The notes: generated by a model not told the origin, from the sequence alone. Numbered from the stretch's first letter, positions 33,615 to 45,389 are shown. The stretch: 64,000 nt of DNA from Ancylostoma caninum (GCA_037903475.1 JBAJFG010000019.1:2417001-2481000), one strand, 5' to 3'. Numbers and translations: made by a program.

Positions 33615-35137
33615 TTTCAAAGATGAGCGTACATGGAAATTATTAGCAATGATATATTTGGATGTCGCGGATGTATGGATGATAGTGAAGCAGGTTGTTG
33701 TAAAGGTATGTCGAACATCGAATCGAGTTCAAGATAGTACCTTATGCAATGACAGTATAGGCCCTGGGTGACGAGTTTCTCAGCGATCCCAACATCGTTG
33801 TGTACCACGTAACACTACCAAGGATAAAATGTAGAGTGATGTTTGAGGTGATCAAACGTGCACACACTATACTGAGGAGACATCTATGAAAACGAATTTC
33901 GCAAATACCAAGAGATTTGGATGGACACATCGTACGCTAAAAATGTGACCGAAGAAGTATGGAAACGAGTTTTGGAGTCGCTCGCATATTATCTGAGCAT
34001 GGGAATGGACGAAGAAGGACCTGAAATGGCTGAACTGTTCCATGATAGGGACTACAAATCAAGGAGAAGCCACATCTCCAGGTAACAAGCCCTCCTTACA
34101 TGGTACTCATGTACAGTCGTTTCAATTACTTATGCTCATCAGTTTTAGGCTCATAAGCTCTCACAAAGAAGAAGACATTATCTTGGACAGCGTGTCGGAT
34201 CCCTAGTAATAGTTCCCGATGGATCAAAGTTCCTTCAGTTCCGAACACCGACCTTCCAGGAAACGATGAACGTGTGTGTGATAATTTGCAACTTTACACC
34301 ATATATGGAGTGAGTAATGGCACAGTGGAGGTGAAGCTTTCTCACAAGGTCTCTGATATAATTTGTGACTGTAAAAATTCCTGGACATTCAGGCACTCAC
34401 CTCTTCTACATGCTGTTACCACAAAAAAAGACAATGCAGAGTTACACAAGGATTTTCGAGACAGTGAGGAATTGGAAGCTGTTGGCGTTGGGCAGTCGGA
34501 AAGTACCCGCTATACGTATATCGTCCGCCGGTGCCAGCAAAACAGAGGCATACACAAAATACCAAGAGCTTCTCTTATATCTGCACACGACATGGATCAA
34601 CGGGACTCAAGGGATTGTGGTGGAAATGGAACATCACGAAGCTTCGCACTGCGAACCTTGCTGAAACATTCCACAGGTGGGTACCAAACTAAAGAAAACA
34701 GCACAGTACCTGGTTATGTGACTTATCTTGCTACAGCCACATTCAGGAACATCTTGGCTGTCAAGCAGACCCGGATTTCAGAACACTCTGGCATCGCCTA
34801 CGCCGTTCCAACCTTAGCGCTGACTTCAAAATACGAAGAGTAGAGCAGGTACGATCAATTTCCAACACCAGAACTTCAGTAAAAGCTTTATGTATCTGCT
34901 GGTACCGGCAGAAAAGAAAATCGATACTATACATTGGTATTCGAACGAATATTTGAATAATTCGAAAAAATGAAATATTCAATTATTCGAATATTCGAAT
35001 CGTTTGAAAAGTTGAAATATTCGATTATTCGGATATTCGAAGGGAAAATTCGACAACGGGACAGGGAGAGGCGCAGCAAGGTCGCTCAGCGTATGCAAGA
35101 TTTTGAGCGGCTACGAGAAATCAAAAGGAATGCATGA
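33615..35137 (+). pseudogene. Probable MULE-type transposase gene, interrupted
   Basis: Several + strand coding segments follow one another. About 33763-33890 holds GDEFLSDPNIVVYHVTLP. About 33873-34081 holds ENEFRKYQEIWMDTSYAK and ends at a GTAACA donor-like site. About 34170-34339 holds PNTDLPGNDERVCDNLQLYT and ends at GTGAGT. About 34423-34530 holds HLFYMLLPQKKTMQSYTRIF. Then comes LWWKWNITKLRTANLAETFH, and a last Arg-rich exon ends at 35137. The QLYTIYG to LLPQKKTMQSYTRIF order is what MULE-family transposases show around the central catalytic region. Frame changes near 33875 and a stop near 34690 suggest a decayed copy, although some changes may be introns. TIRs were not identified. Confidence 0.5.
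34930..35045. repeat. TTCGAA-type AT-rich repeat, third cluster
   Basis: Repeated ATTATTCGAATATTCGAA motifs lie in the likely last intron of the MULE-type gene. They resemble, but are simpler than, the clusters at 6.7 and 8.3 kb. Confidence 0.55.
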
Positions 35138-35139
35138 GT

Positions 35140-36270
35140 TCATTCGATATCACCATCTACTGCAGACGGATGCTTCGCCTTACCTCAGAAAAAGCGATCT
35201 GGATGTCTCCTAAACTTTCAATCTATTAATTAATATTTACCTTGTGATGATTTCGGTTCTTGAGCGTAAAACGTTGTACACTGTGAATACCACTACAATA
35301 AATATCATTGTCCTTCCACGATTTCTGCAAAATTTCCATAGACCAAGAATTTTTCCCCAATTCTGCTCTGCAACGCCATCACCAACCCACCACCTAAAAC
35401 CGATTACCCGCCAAACCCCTCACCTTCCCCAACCCAAACCCCGCATCCCCTCCACCTTTTCCCACTGAAAGCTTTATTCATCCATCAATCAATACTTATG
35501 TGTAAGTTAATGGATAGTCTTCTTCAGCATTTGTAGTCATCATGCCATAATGGTGCCCTCGAGCAATCCATCCTCCATGTGCTGACTGTAAAGACACGAT
35601 TACGAGTTACTTCATTATGATTCCAGATTTTCTTCTTTCTTCCTTCTTCACCTCTCTTCTTAGCCTCACTTCCATCTTCTTGTTGCTCATCCATCCGTCC
35701 ATTGGATTCCATGGAGCGAAATGAACAACCCCTGAGAGTCGAGCTCCTAATATATAATAGAATTTGATATCAGGAAGAATATCACCACGAGTGGTATCAC
35801 GAGTTATGAGGGCATGATAACCATGACGGAATCTAATTTATTGAAAAATGAAAGCATAGAAGAAGACAAAAGACACAAATTTCGGCCAGCGTCGCGGCAA
35901 GATCAAATGCACAAATGAAATCACACTTCCACATGGTGCACGTTATCAGCTTCATCCATGTGAACAGTCTCTTCAAGTAGTGTATGGCCACGGTCCCTAC
36001 GATTGGTGGCTGTGGTTCAACGAGAATTGTACAGTGTGCGGCGCCTAGGTTGTGGTGGTGACCACTCGACAGCTCGACACTAATTAGTCGAGCAGCCAAG
36101 CCGAAGCAGTCCGCTGTTCAAAAAGCCTGAGAAACTGGGCGATGACTCAGACGTGTAGAGGGACTGAAATTAAGGCGAGAGCACTGCCGCGCTAGAAATC
36201 CGGAACAAACTTAGGGTACAGACGAACCTAAGAGAAGATGCTGAATAAAAGATAGGATCTATAAATAGAG
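35140..36270. other. Unassigned; possible minus-strand exons
   Basis: Minus-strand ORFs at 35524-35712 (Glu/Lys-rich, EAKKRGEEGRKKKIWNHNEV) and 35833-36099 read fairly well and could belong to the gene whose exons are proposed at 36280-36650. I could not find splice sites with matching phase, so they are noted rather than called. Confidence 0.25.
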
Positions 36271-36279
36271 TTATGTTTT

Positions 36280-36650
36280 TCAATGTCTTCCAAACCAAAA
36301 CAGCAGATTTATCCAGTTCCGAGAGAGATTTGAATGATAAAATGAATTGGATGATCTCAGTGCCTAACACGACACCCTCGCCTGCATTGTTCATGGCTGG
36401 AGTGTACAGACGTATGCCGTCGTCAATGTACTCCTCTCGGACGCGCATTTCCACTGATTTTGCATCGACGTCATGCCTTCTTGTGGGATCAACCTCATTC
36501 CGTATCGCTATTGTCCTGTAAAGTGTAAATACTGAGCTAAAAGAAAAACAAAAATGAAAAACTTACCTTGTTTCTCTGGCGATGGTATAACATAGTCGCG
36601 CATGGGTGGTGTACGTGGCTCTACAGCAGTCTCTAACCTTCTTCAATACT
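36280..36650 (-). CDS. Two exons of an unrecognised minus-strand gene
   Basis: On the minus strand an exon ends at about 36567 with a good donor (AAACAAG|GTAAGTTTTT). The next starts after TTTACAG at about 36514. Joining them keeps one frame: RLCYTIARETR then TIAIRNEVDPTRRHDVDAKS and MRVREEYIDDGIRLYTPAMN. The segment is soluble, charged and unlike a repeat. I do not recognise the family. The 3' end of the second exon and all other exons are undetermined. Confidence 0.45.
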
Positions 36651-36747
36651 TGATTATCTTAAACCCGTCCTTCAGCAAGGAGACGATGTAGGCTTCAGAT
36701 GCCTTATTCATGGTAACCGAGGATGAGCGGAAGTATGGTCTATCAGC

Positions 36748-36935
36748 TCACAGAGGGCGCCTAATCCGACTTTGTTTGCAATTCAGACTTTTTCCGCAGG
36801 ATGCGTCTGGAGGGGGATTTTACTAAAAGACAATTGAGAAACATCAAAATGGAAGGAATCACACCACATACATGCCAAAAAACTGTAAAAACTAGATCAG
36901 TTGGCCGAAACCGTGATGAGATCTGCGTAAAACCG
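36748..36935 (+). repeat. Diverged relative of the 40.7 kb inverted-repeat element
   Basis: From GCTCACAGAGGGCGCCTAAT to CCGTGATGAGATCTGCG it follows, with many substitutions, the inner part of the element at 40670-40840. Shared landmarks are CCGACTTTGTYTGC, CAGGATGCGTCTG, GCAATCACACC/GGAATCACACC and TGGCCGA. The second long arm is not evident, so it is a partial or eroded copy. Confidence 0.55.
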
Positions 36936-37199
36936 GAAGTCGGAAGAAAGGAGTTCTAGGAGTTTCGGAATCTTGCACAATTTGGTGAGATAAAAACAAA
37001 TTGTACCAGTTGGCGTCACTTAACTACTGCCGATCTCACAGGAATTTAGAAGTCAGATGCTCGCATAACGCCACAATTCGTGAAGTTCCGAGCTTCCAAA
37101 ACCGGAATTCCGCTCATTCCTGATGGTCAGCAATGCCGGCTCCTGTTCAGTGATGACGCAAAACTCTACCTGGATTTCATTTTGCCTCTCAGCAACCTT

Positions 37200-37395
37200 G
37201 AAGGTTCATCACTTTATTAAACGGCAACTTTTCACAGAGGCGGACACGGGTCGGGGTCCCGGCGCGGCTCTCTTGGGCAGAGACATGGGCGCTCTGCATG
37301 CTGAGCGCCTGCGTTCCCGCCCAAGAGAGTCGCGCCGCGGTCCCGGTCCTTGTCTGCATACGTCTAGAGTTCCCCGTATGTAATGAACCTACCTC
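37200..37395. mobile_element. GC-rich hairpin MITE, family copy B
   Basis: Inverted arms run from AGGTTCATCACTTTATTAAA through CGGCGCGGCTCTCTTGGGCA, with complements CCCAAGAGAGTCGCGCCGCG and GTAATGAACCT. The core around GCTCTGCATGCTGAGC is the same as in copy A. ORFs in both directions are palindrome by-products. Confidence 0.7.
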
Positions 37396-38194
37396 GAAGC
37401 CTGTCCTGTCCGCAAATGTGGCCCTTTCAATCGAATGCTCTCCCGGATGGCTTGCATGAAATTCGTCGACATGTCGCACAATTTCTACGTGATCCTACAG
37501 AAACGCCAGATTTTGATTGCTTTTAGGTTATTCGCAAGATAGCATTCATAAACACGCGATATCAATACAAGAAATTATTTCTAAACACACCCTTACTTTC
37601 ACTTCGCATTTAGAGCATTGCATATGTGGTGCTTCTCCGTGGAATTTCCTCCTATTTATTTATTTATTTATTTGACATGCATGAACAAGTACATGCAATA
37701 GCCAGCCACAAGCAATCAAAGTGCAAGTAATTGAATGAACTTACTCAGTCTTCTTCTAAAAGCAGTGTATTCCTCAGGGAATACATTAGTACGCAACAGT
37801 TTGTTGAAATCACAACAAATTCTATTCGTGAAAGATTCCGATCTGATCTGAACTTTTGCCGTAGCAGTCAAAAGCCTGAGTGGAGCTCCTCTTGTTTTTT
37901 TTTTGATTGATATTAGTGAGAAACTAACTGGGATCTAGCCTGACTAATCTTTTCAGTACTTTGTATGAAAGTAATTAGTCGTTCAGCTTCCTTCGCCAAT
38001 CTAGTGACTTTGGGCTAAGGATTTTATTGTGTTCAATTCCATCGTTGTATTGTTCAATGTGTTATTTATTATGTTATTATATTATATTATATTATGTTTA
38101 TTTATGTTCAATTATTGTTTCGAGGTTACTATTTAAAGAAATATTATTAGTATTTGATTGATTATAAGCAGAGTAAACACTAGACGGCGAACAC
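37396..38194. other. Non-coding stretch with simple repeats
   Basis: It contains a (TTTA)n microsatellite at about 37653-37673 and an AT-rich ATTATATTAT tract at about 38070-38095. No gene is supported. Confidence 0.55.
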
Positions 38195-38760
38195 AAGCCG
38201 AACACGTTTCAAGAGCAGTTGCACCGCGAGGTGAAAGCTTATTTTGTCGTACCGTGAGCTGCATTAGCCCGGAAAGGCTGTGTTTCGGGGGCTATGAACT
38301 GGTTTGCATGTCTCAATTCTAGAATGGCAGCTCAATCTGGGCACAGGGCTGTGCTCCTACTGTAAAAATGGGTGAGTGGATGCTAACCCGAGCTCTATCC
38401 AAAAAAGGTCTCGAACGCGTACGCGCTTTCCGCAGCGGCGCTTGGTGGACGCAGCCGTCCCGCGGTGGACTTCCAGATCTGGCCTGACGAGTCTCCCGGG
38501 CTCGCCTTGCCTCCGCCGAACCGGAGGCACGACTGAGCTCTGGGGCTCGACCACCGGCTTATATACACCTCCCAGGGGCGCTGCGCCACGTGGCAAAAGG
38601 CAGGTAGAATGTAGGACGTGAGGGGCAGAACGCAGGTTTAACGACACTACAGTTAATCGGACAGCAGCTAGCCCCCTCAGCACAACCGAAACACGGAGTT
38701 TGCTGTTGCTGACTGCGTTGCTCTGTGCCCGAGGAACATTCTCGTGTTCTGTGATGAGCA
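38195..38760. repeat. Dispersed repeat R2, uninterrupted copy
   Basis: This copy runs from AGCCGAACACGTTTCAAGAG to about CTGCGTTGCTCTGTGCCC. Its left half matches 17255-17560 and its right half 18940-19170. The inner CACGACTGAGCTCTGGGGCT to CTCCCAGGGG stretch is absent from the other copy. The 159-codon minus ORF through it is not called as a gene. Confidence 0.6.
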
Positions 38761-39477
38761 GGGCCCGTAGTAAACCATTCCTTACGGTCAGATGCCTTCC
38801 ACTCATCGCTGCGATGAGCTGCAATGGTGATGGCAATGCTGAAGGTTCCTACTCTCCCCGCTGCTGCCATCGTCGGGCGAGCACTGAGGTCAGGCCGACT
38901 GATAAAATCAGTTGGACTGACCCATCATCGCTGCGACGATGACTAGACGGCCGCGAAAATAGCGTTAACGGCCGCGGAAGGTCTCGTAAGTTGTTCGGAG
39001 CAACTTACGAGAAAATGTCAGAAGACATGTAAAATTACGTCAGTTGCTGCATATTGTACGCCATTGTGCGTAAAATATGCAGCAACTGCGTGCAACTGCG
39101 TAGCAGCCCCCAAAGCACATAAGCGGCCGCACAGGGCGCGAAAATGCAACATTCAATGAAAATTTTTGCGAGCTTTCGAAAATTCTCATTTGTGTTGGAT
39201 ATTGCATCTGCATTTGTATAGGGCATTGTGATTTCGGCGCTGCTATGTTAAAGGCTATATTTTTCGTTGTCTCGCGAAGTTTAGGGGATCATTCCTGTCC
39301 TCCAGTTTCTGTAACCTTGGTTTCTTGAATGCGTTAGTTTCATACTTATAGCATTTGGCTCTGGTCCCAGGAAGGCCCTAGCCCCCTAGGTTTTCCGGTT
39401 TTCCCGGCTCAGAGACCAAACTCTCAACCGAAGTGCATTGAGTTCCCCTGATTCATCATTTACGATTGCTACGAAGC

Positions 39478-39723
39478 ATGTATCCTGGCTCACGTCCACA
39501 CGGCGTGTTCTCAGAGCCGGATGCCGGAGTTTTTGCCGTGATTAGCTACTACGAACAATTCAAAACTGTTTTTGGTGGCCAGCACGGAGCGGACGATATT
39601 AAACTGACCATCTCGTTGGCATCGTTAGTTATTACACCAAGGGCCAGATCGGGGGAGATAGCTTCTGTGTTTGTCTACATTCGCTCCAGTCAATTATCAC
39701 ATCGCTGCTGCTGCCATCATTGA
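39478..39723 (+). CDS. Possible exon, function unknown
   Basis: An 81-codon + frame from an ATG reads smoothly, with GVFSEPDAGVFAVISYYEQF and GQHGADDIKLTISLASLVIT, then stops. Composition is protein-like and unrelated to the repeats around it. About 290 bp downstream, ATGGCTCAAGTGACAAAG runs into a strong GTAAGT donor (40010-40036), which could be a first exon. I could not connect either with the exons at 41734 onward, so both are weak candidates. Confidence 0.25.
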   Translation: MYPGSRPHGVFSEPDAGVFAVISYYEQFKTVFGGQHGADDIKLTISLASLVITPRARSGEIASVFVYIRSSQLSHRCCCHH

Positions 39724-40109
39724 TGATTTCTGCCTAATTGCTTTGCGCTTCGCGCCTATTGTGCTCGTACTATTTGTCAGTGATTCCCATCTACGCTCCT
39801 CCCACTCCTCGTCCTCGCCCTTTCACAGCCACCCAGCTGCGTCGCTCCATTTCCCCAGGCCTTCGTTTGATTGTCGAGATCAAGTTTCGTCGCGACTTTC
39901 GTCGCGGATCAGTAATCAGAGCGTACTTATTAAGGAGGAGGCGTAAGCTCTGCGAGTTCGCTGCTTCAGCCAATTTGGCCTCCGCGGCCTCGTGATACTC
40001 GTCCGCCATGGCTCAAGTGACAAAGTCCGCGATGGTAAGTTTTTAAAGCACATTTTGTCGTTTAGTTGTTGCCACACTGAATGGTTCTGGCTCCATTGTC
40101 TGTTTCGTT

Positions 40110-40200
40110 GCAATTTATGAGGTTTTTTTGTGAGATTTTCTCTTTCGTCAAACTTATAATTAACTATTTCTCTTTCGTCGAACTTGTAATTAACTATGGA
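40110..40200. repeat. Two-copy tandem repeat, 30 bp unit
   Basis: TTCTCTTTCGTCAAACTTAT and TTCTCTTTCGTCGAACTTGT each lead into AATTAACTAT in direct succession (about 40138-40197). This is a local duplication, with no coding role seen. Confidence 0.75.
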
Positions 40201-40545
40201 GAGGTTTCCATTGGTCACGGTGCTTTTATGGGAGCCACAGTTATGAGCGGACAGAAGGCTCGGTTCCGCTAAAAGTTAGCTTTTAATTAATAAATTGATT
40301 AGCTGGCTTGGCTCGATCTCAAAGGCGAAAGTTGCTCGTGTTGGATAAAGGGGAATCCAGCTGATGTCCTTTCATTTCTATAATCCTTGATGAGCCTTCA
40401 ATTTTCAATGTATTCTCTGCTTGTGAGCTAATAACGCAGTGGAAAAAAAACTCGTGCAAAATTAATCGATTTTGAGTAAGTTGCGGAAATCCGACCATTT
40501 TGAAAGAAAGACCTAAGGTCTTTTCATCTTTCTTCCAGGATGACA

Positions 40546-41000
40546 AAATCATCTCCCTCCCACTATTTGATTTTTGAACTTATTCGAAGTCATCTATTCC
40601 AGTTTCTGCACCAATACGTTGTTATGTATAAAGCATAACTTTGATCCTTGTGGTACAGTTTGGTAGCTCAGAGATGGCCGCTAGGTCGACTTTGTCTGCC
40701 ATTACGACTTCGTCTACAGGATGCGTCTGAAAAGAGATTTCACTAAGTAGCAGTAGGGAACATCGAAATGTAAGCAATCACACCAAATACGTATAAAAAG
40801 TGTAGAAATTAGATTATCTGGCCGACTCCGTGATGGGGTCGTAATGGCAGACAAAGTCGACCTAGCGGCCATCTCTGAGCTACCAAACTGTACCACAAGG
40901 ATCAAAGTTATGCTTTATACATAACAACGTATTGGTGCAGAAACTGGAATAGATGACTTCGAATAAGTTCAAAAATCAAATAGTGGGAGGGAGATGATTT
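40546..41000. mobile_element. Inverted-repeat element with near-identical 163 bp arms
   Basis: The left arm (40546-40708) and right arm (40838-41000) read as reverse complements along their full length, from AAATCATCTCCCTCCCACTA to GTCTGCCATTACGAC. A 129 bp spacer separates them. Such near-perfect arms imply a young duplication, gene-conversion-like repair, or an element that moves as a long hairpin. No ORF is found in it. A diverged relative of the inner part lies at 36748-36935. Confidence 0.9.
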
Positions 41001-41010
41001 GATACCTTTG

Positions 41011-41476
41011 TCAGATCATACCTTTGTCCTTCATTCGCTCTTGTCTATACTGATTTCCACAGAATAAATTATGAATACCATAGCTTGAAGGATCTGCTCT
41101 TTTTTCGCCATTTTCCGGCACTTTTTTTGACTTATCCACCTCTCCAATTTCCTTCACATATGGTACGAAAAGAGTCGACCGCTGTGCATAAATTCCTTCA
41201 AGATCGGGCAAGAATGTCCTAATGGAGAGTTCACCTCCATTGCATTTCATGCTTGGATTTCCAATTTGAGAAGGGCAAAACCTCATGCTACCGCTTAGCT
41301 GTGGATTTTCTCTTTCTGATGAATTCTTGGTTTGCAGGCATCTCATCAATATGGCTTATCTTTTGCGTTCTTTTCCCTTTGCTTTGCCTTTCGGCTTCAT
41401 TAGTCATTTCGTTGCCTCTTTTGATTCAATCCAACGGGATCTTTTGAAGAATCATCGTCTTCGATTGATTGCTTAA
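41011..41476 (-). pseudogene. Possible frameshifted gene fragment, minus strand
   Basis: Three minus-strand open stretches abut: MIKQSIEDDDSSKDPVGLNQ (from 41476), then AERQSKGKRTQKISHIDEMP (about 41420-41280), then a longer frame to 41011 with IRTFLPDLEGIYAQRSTLFV and PYVKEIGEVDKSKKVPENGE. Each reads as charged soluble protein and each passes to the next by a frame change without splice signals. This suggests a decayed intronless gene copy. The family is not recognised. It ends 11 bp from the inverted-repeat element at 40546-41000. Confidence 0.35.
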
Positions 41477-41733
41477 TCATCTTTTATAACTCTACATCAT
41501 TTCTTGAAAAGATATTCGAGGTATTCACTTTTTTGGTTTCTTTTGCTTGCAGACTAGCCCGGTATCACTTTAGGTTTACATACCTGTGCAAGCATGTATT
41601 CAATCTTTGGGGCGACTGTCGTTGAGGAAGGTATCATGGACACATGAGGATAATCTTCCTTTTATGGTGGCGAATACGGTGGGTTCGTCTGTTTATCCCC
41701 CTCTCAGCATTTTTGTTAGCAGGTGTTTTGCAG

Positions 41734-43177
41734 CTCAAAGACGAATGGGACAGGAGCCGTGGCTTTGGAGTGAATGCTGCTTCTCGTCTTGGCATTCGGC
41801 TTGACAGTAGTGCTGGAGTTCAGTCATTCCAAGTATTCAACACTTGTTACAAGGTACGCGTACTCCTCATCGATTAGTCTGGTTTCAATTTTTTTTTGTT
41901 TCTTGCACCGTCGTCTTTCTTTTCGTTCGCTTTTTGCATCGTTGAGCTAAAATCGTACACTCATTTTGTAGACACTGTTAATTGAACCGATCCCCTGGTT
42001 GATCTTTAAAACACGATGTTTGTTTGAATTTTGTTCGACATCATGATCAATAGTGTAATTCAAATTGTGTTTTATGTGTCTTAAGAACACTAAAGAATGT
42101 TTTGGCTCAAATTTTACTTTTCTTTCTTGAATCGCTTGTTATCATGAGAACATGAGTCTCTGAGATTTCTTCCAAGCTTTATTTGAAAGCCATTCCCGAT
42201 TTCGCCCGAACTCTTCCGACCTCTCTTTGTGATCTTGTCCACGTCGCCGGGTCCGACCTCATCGCTCATCCAAAAATCGGAATTCATTCAGAACTCGTCC
42301 GATTACGGAAAACAACAGCTGAAGTCATATTTGTCAACATCTTTTTGTATTTTCTCTCTGAAAGTCGTTCGCGCATCGCTCCCCTACAATCGAGTGTCGC
42401 ATCGATTGTAAGAGGGCATCACCCGCGCCGTAAGTCCATGATGCGTCGGTAATCGATACGTACAAAAATCGATGGGCTATTAGTGACAGTGGTACGTGGC
42501 GCTGTAGAGCTCGGATATAAGTGTTGAAATCTGAGCGTACTTGTGAAGTAAGTTTACAGAGTAGGTCTGGGTCATGCACAAAGTCCTGGCAACTTCCCTT
42601 TCTTCCTTGCTGTGCAGTACATCGAAAAAAGTAAATGTCAGTTCAAAAAACTGCTAGGATATACGTGACATTCATCGAATTTCTAATGAATTTAGGGATG
42701 CAATAAGAACGAAACGATGAAGTGCGCAGCTGTGTTTACACTTCGAAGCGATGCACCGTGCGCGTAGAAGGAAACGGCTCGAACGCAATGGGTCCATGTA
42801 TGCGCTTGCATTTGCTAGTTATTAGGCTCTGTTTTCAGTATCTACCAGAATGGGCATGCTGTGCTGGAAACATGCTTGGCGTTCACCGTTTTTCGAGACG
42901 ATTTGTTCTTGTGTGAGTTTCGTGGAGTGCAAAACGAGCATTCACAAATCTGCGTGGCCTTCTGTCTTGACGGGAAAGACATTGTGTGCGGACCAGAAGA
43001 CAAGTTAGTTCCAATATGCCTCTCATAATTCAAGTCTTCTCACCTTTTTTTCATGTCTACGTTAATATTTTCAGGTACCACATATTTACGGCTTTGGTCC
43101 GATACAACGTCTCTCCTTCCACTGAATTAGTGGAAGTCTTCCTGAGATTACCACATTTCTTCTGCGTGCAACAATAG
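41734..43177 (+). CDS. Unrecognised protein, four phase-matched exons
   Basis: The exons are 41734-41853, 42177-42407, 42696-42763, 42839-43003 and the last, 43075-43177, with stop TAG; the first two junctions are less certain. Donors are GTACGC, GTAAGA, GTAGAA and GTTAGT; acceptors include TTTTGCAG, GTTTTCAG and ATTTTCAG. The second exon uses a weak TTCCAAG acceptor. All junctions keep frame, giving about 227 visible residues. Sample sequence: LGIRLDSSAGVQSFQVFNTC, LVHVAGSDLIAHPKIGIHSE, FTVFRDDLFLCEFRGVQNEH and VRYNVSPSTELVEVFLRLPH. The last three exons fit best. The product has no signal peptide or membrane segment that I can see and several Cys residues. I do not know its family; the N-terminal exons are missing. 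Confidence 0.55.
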
Positions 43178-44640
43178 ATTCCTCTGCCTGGCTTGCGCTT
43201 CTTTTCGTGGAAACCAGTGATCTCTTATTTGTTATTTCAAATGTTATCATTGTTAAATGTTAACTGTTGTTTCGTGTTAATTGTTGTTGCTTATATTTGT
43301 TCAAGTTCCCTGTTATAAATGTGAATACATGCATTTCTCTGAGATACATGTTGGATAGCTAGTATATTGTATAAGGTGTGAGAAAACACTAATCTCTTCA
43401 AGGAAATGCTAGTAGAGCAGTTCACTGCGTGGATTGTGTGTCACCCCCGTGGTGGCCACACGTTGTTTTTGATGAGAATGCACATGCAGCGTTGACCTTC
43501 ATGGAAAACCCTTTGCAAATCGATGCATTCGTCTGACGCACGCCCTCTAGTATAAATTGCCCTTATGGAACCCTCCGTAGCGTATACACACAAAGTTTGG
43601 TGAGGTTTTTCCATATGGGTTCGGCCAGTTAGCGCAATGAATGGTCTCAAGATTTGGATTGGTGAAAAAGACGGCTTTCAACTGAACGTTCACCACCATT
43701 GAGTTCAATCCAGTTTATACTAGATGGGTATGTCAGTCTCGCGCATCTGCTTGCGAAGGGTTCTCCATGGAAATAGACCATCGCGGTTGGTACGTACCAT
43801 ACTGAATGCAAATACAGCGCACACAGGAGGCCGCAAGCGCGTGCGTTTCACCTGCGTCTGAGTTGGATCAGGATTGCAAGTGGATCTACTCTTCACAACG
43901 TTTGCAGAATCACGCGCCTCCATTGCATGCGTCCAGCATGGATCACCCTTTCACTGTTCTCTTTGTATTGACAGACACACATTTTTTTCAACGAATATCT
44001 GCCAGCACTAGTGACTTCTGGGTCTGGAAGCCACTACCTGGCCAATGTTGAAAGCTGGTAGCTTTCTGGAAGGGCTTCCCAACTTGAAGCTCATCTGCGC
44101 TTGCAACAAAGTTCCCTTATCAAGTGCATAACTAACTCTAAATCCAGCCTTCCTTTCACTAGGGCAGAGAAGAAAACCTAAAAGTACGGAAACCTGAAAG
44201 TAGAGTAAAATCACCATGTCAATGATCTTTCAACTCCCGAGCTGTTACATATGATTCGGAAGCAAAGTTTGCAAACGATAGTTGATGCCTGGGTTCGAAC
44301 CTTTATAGCACGTCTGGAAGACTAAAGCGCATCCCTCTCGGCACTCCTCCAGCTGCAATGCGGCTGCACTGGTAGGCACATAGGGGAATCATCGACTCGA
44401 TTTACTACCCTCTTACTACTGCCTTAATATACCCTAAGAGTAACTAGTACCTCTATCAATTTAGTTCGATTACCAACAGGTTCGAAAGCTGAGAAGATAA
44501 AGTGTACAGGCGCTGATCCACTCTGCCCGCCACTTGCCTCAGGCAATCGATGAGTCGGGGTCGCCGCCAACTCGCCTGATTCCCGACCCCTGCCGCCGCA
44601 AGTCGCCTGACGCCCGCCCTTTTCAGGTCACCGCAGTGGG
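43178..44640. other. Intergenic stretch, nothing supported
   Basis: No exon chain or transposon end was found. A GC-rich patch at 44510-44640 with repeated TCGCCTGA/CGCCTGAC words adjoins the BEL fragment. Confidence 0.4.
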
Positions 44641-44674
44641 AGGTTTACTATGGGCCCAGGTCTGCAATGCATCC

Positions 44675-45376
44675 TTACTTGTTGAATCGTTTGTCTAGGA
44701 GCTTGACTGCTTTCTCGTAGTTTTCTCCTATCACTGGCATGTTATCGAGGAGTGTAGCAGCTGGTCCCTTCAGAGCTTGCTTCAGGAAAAGGAACTTATC
44801 CGTGCTGGTAAGCTGTGGATTGCTGTGAATGAGTGAGTTATAGATTGTCCAAAATGTTGGATAGTCTTTGTAACTCCCAGAAAACACAGGCACTTCGAGC
44901 TGTGGCAACTGCATTTTATTTTCGACATGTCGTGTAGATGACACGGTGCTGTCCGTGTCACTGTCAGTAGCTGACATTGTTGTAGATGTGGTAGGTCGTG
45001 CTTGGACAAGGCTGGACTGTTTTTCCAGCTCTCGAGCCCTGTAATTCAGTCTACCTGTCCATTGGATTGCTATGATCTCAGTCTCGTTTGCTTCTGTATT
45101 GAGGAAAGCATCGAGATCATTCATTAGTTTCTCCCTTTCTGACTGCTCCTTCCTTTCCATAGTGTTGGTCATTGTGACGTCTATCTGACTCTTCAAGTTT
45201 TCAAGCAAAACCGCTAGACATAGCTTGACCTCATCGATCTCTGCCATCTTTTCTGCGATAAAGATGGTACATTCGGTTGCGGTAGTTGGGAACTCGAATG
45301 ATTGATCGAGTGCTTGCACCTTAGTCTGGAGTGCATTAATGGTTCTGCAAGCCAGTAGGGATTCTCGTCTTGAATC
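44675..45376 (-). pseudogene. BEL/Pao-type gag fragment
   Basis: The minus frame is open from a stop near 45378 to 44675. It contains a helical region (EREKLMNDLDAFLNTEANET), a Ser/Thr-rich linker, and then the gag core LPQLEVPVFSGSYKDYPTFW to LFLKQALKGPAATLLDNM, ending VKLLDKRFNK. This block is the conserved gag region (DUF1759 type) found in BEL/Pao retrotransposons. No protease, reverse transcriptase or LTR follows, so it is a fragment. The upstream in-frame sequence before the first ATG (45319) reads as real protein, so the start is probably lost. Confidence 0.75.
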
Positions 45377-45389
45377 CAGTTAGCTCACA

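Noticed and set aside
36660..36715. Histone H3-like peptide (KASEAYIVSLL) on the minus strand
   Set aside because: Similarity covers only about ten residues, and the following sequence does not continue as H3; treated as chance.
40195..40271. Hexapeptide-repeat-like reading (GEVSIGHGAFMGATV)
   Set aside because: It is one short match with a stop directly after it and no proper acceptor upstream. It does not join convincingly to the ATG-containing segment at 40010.
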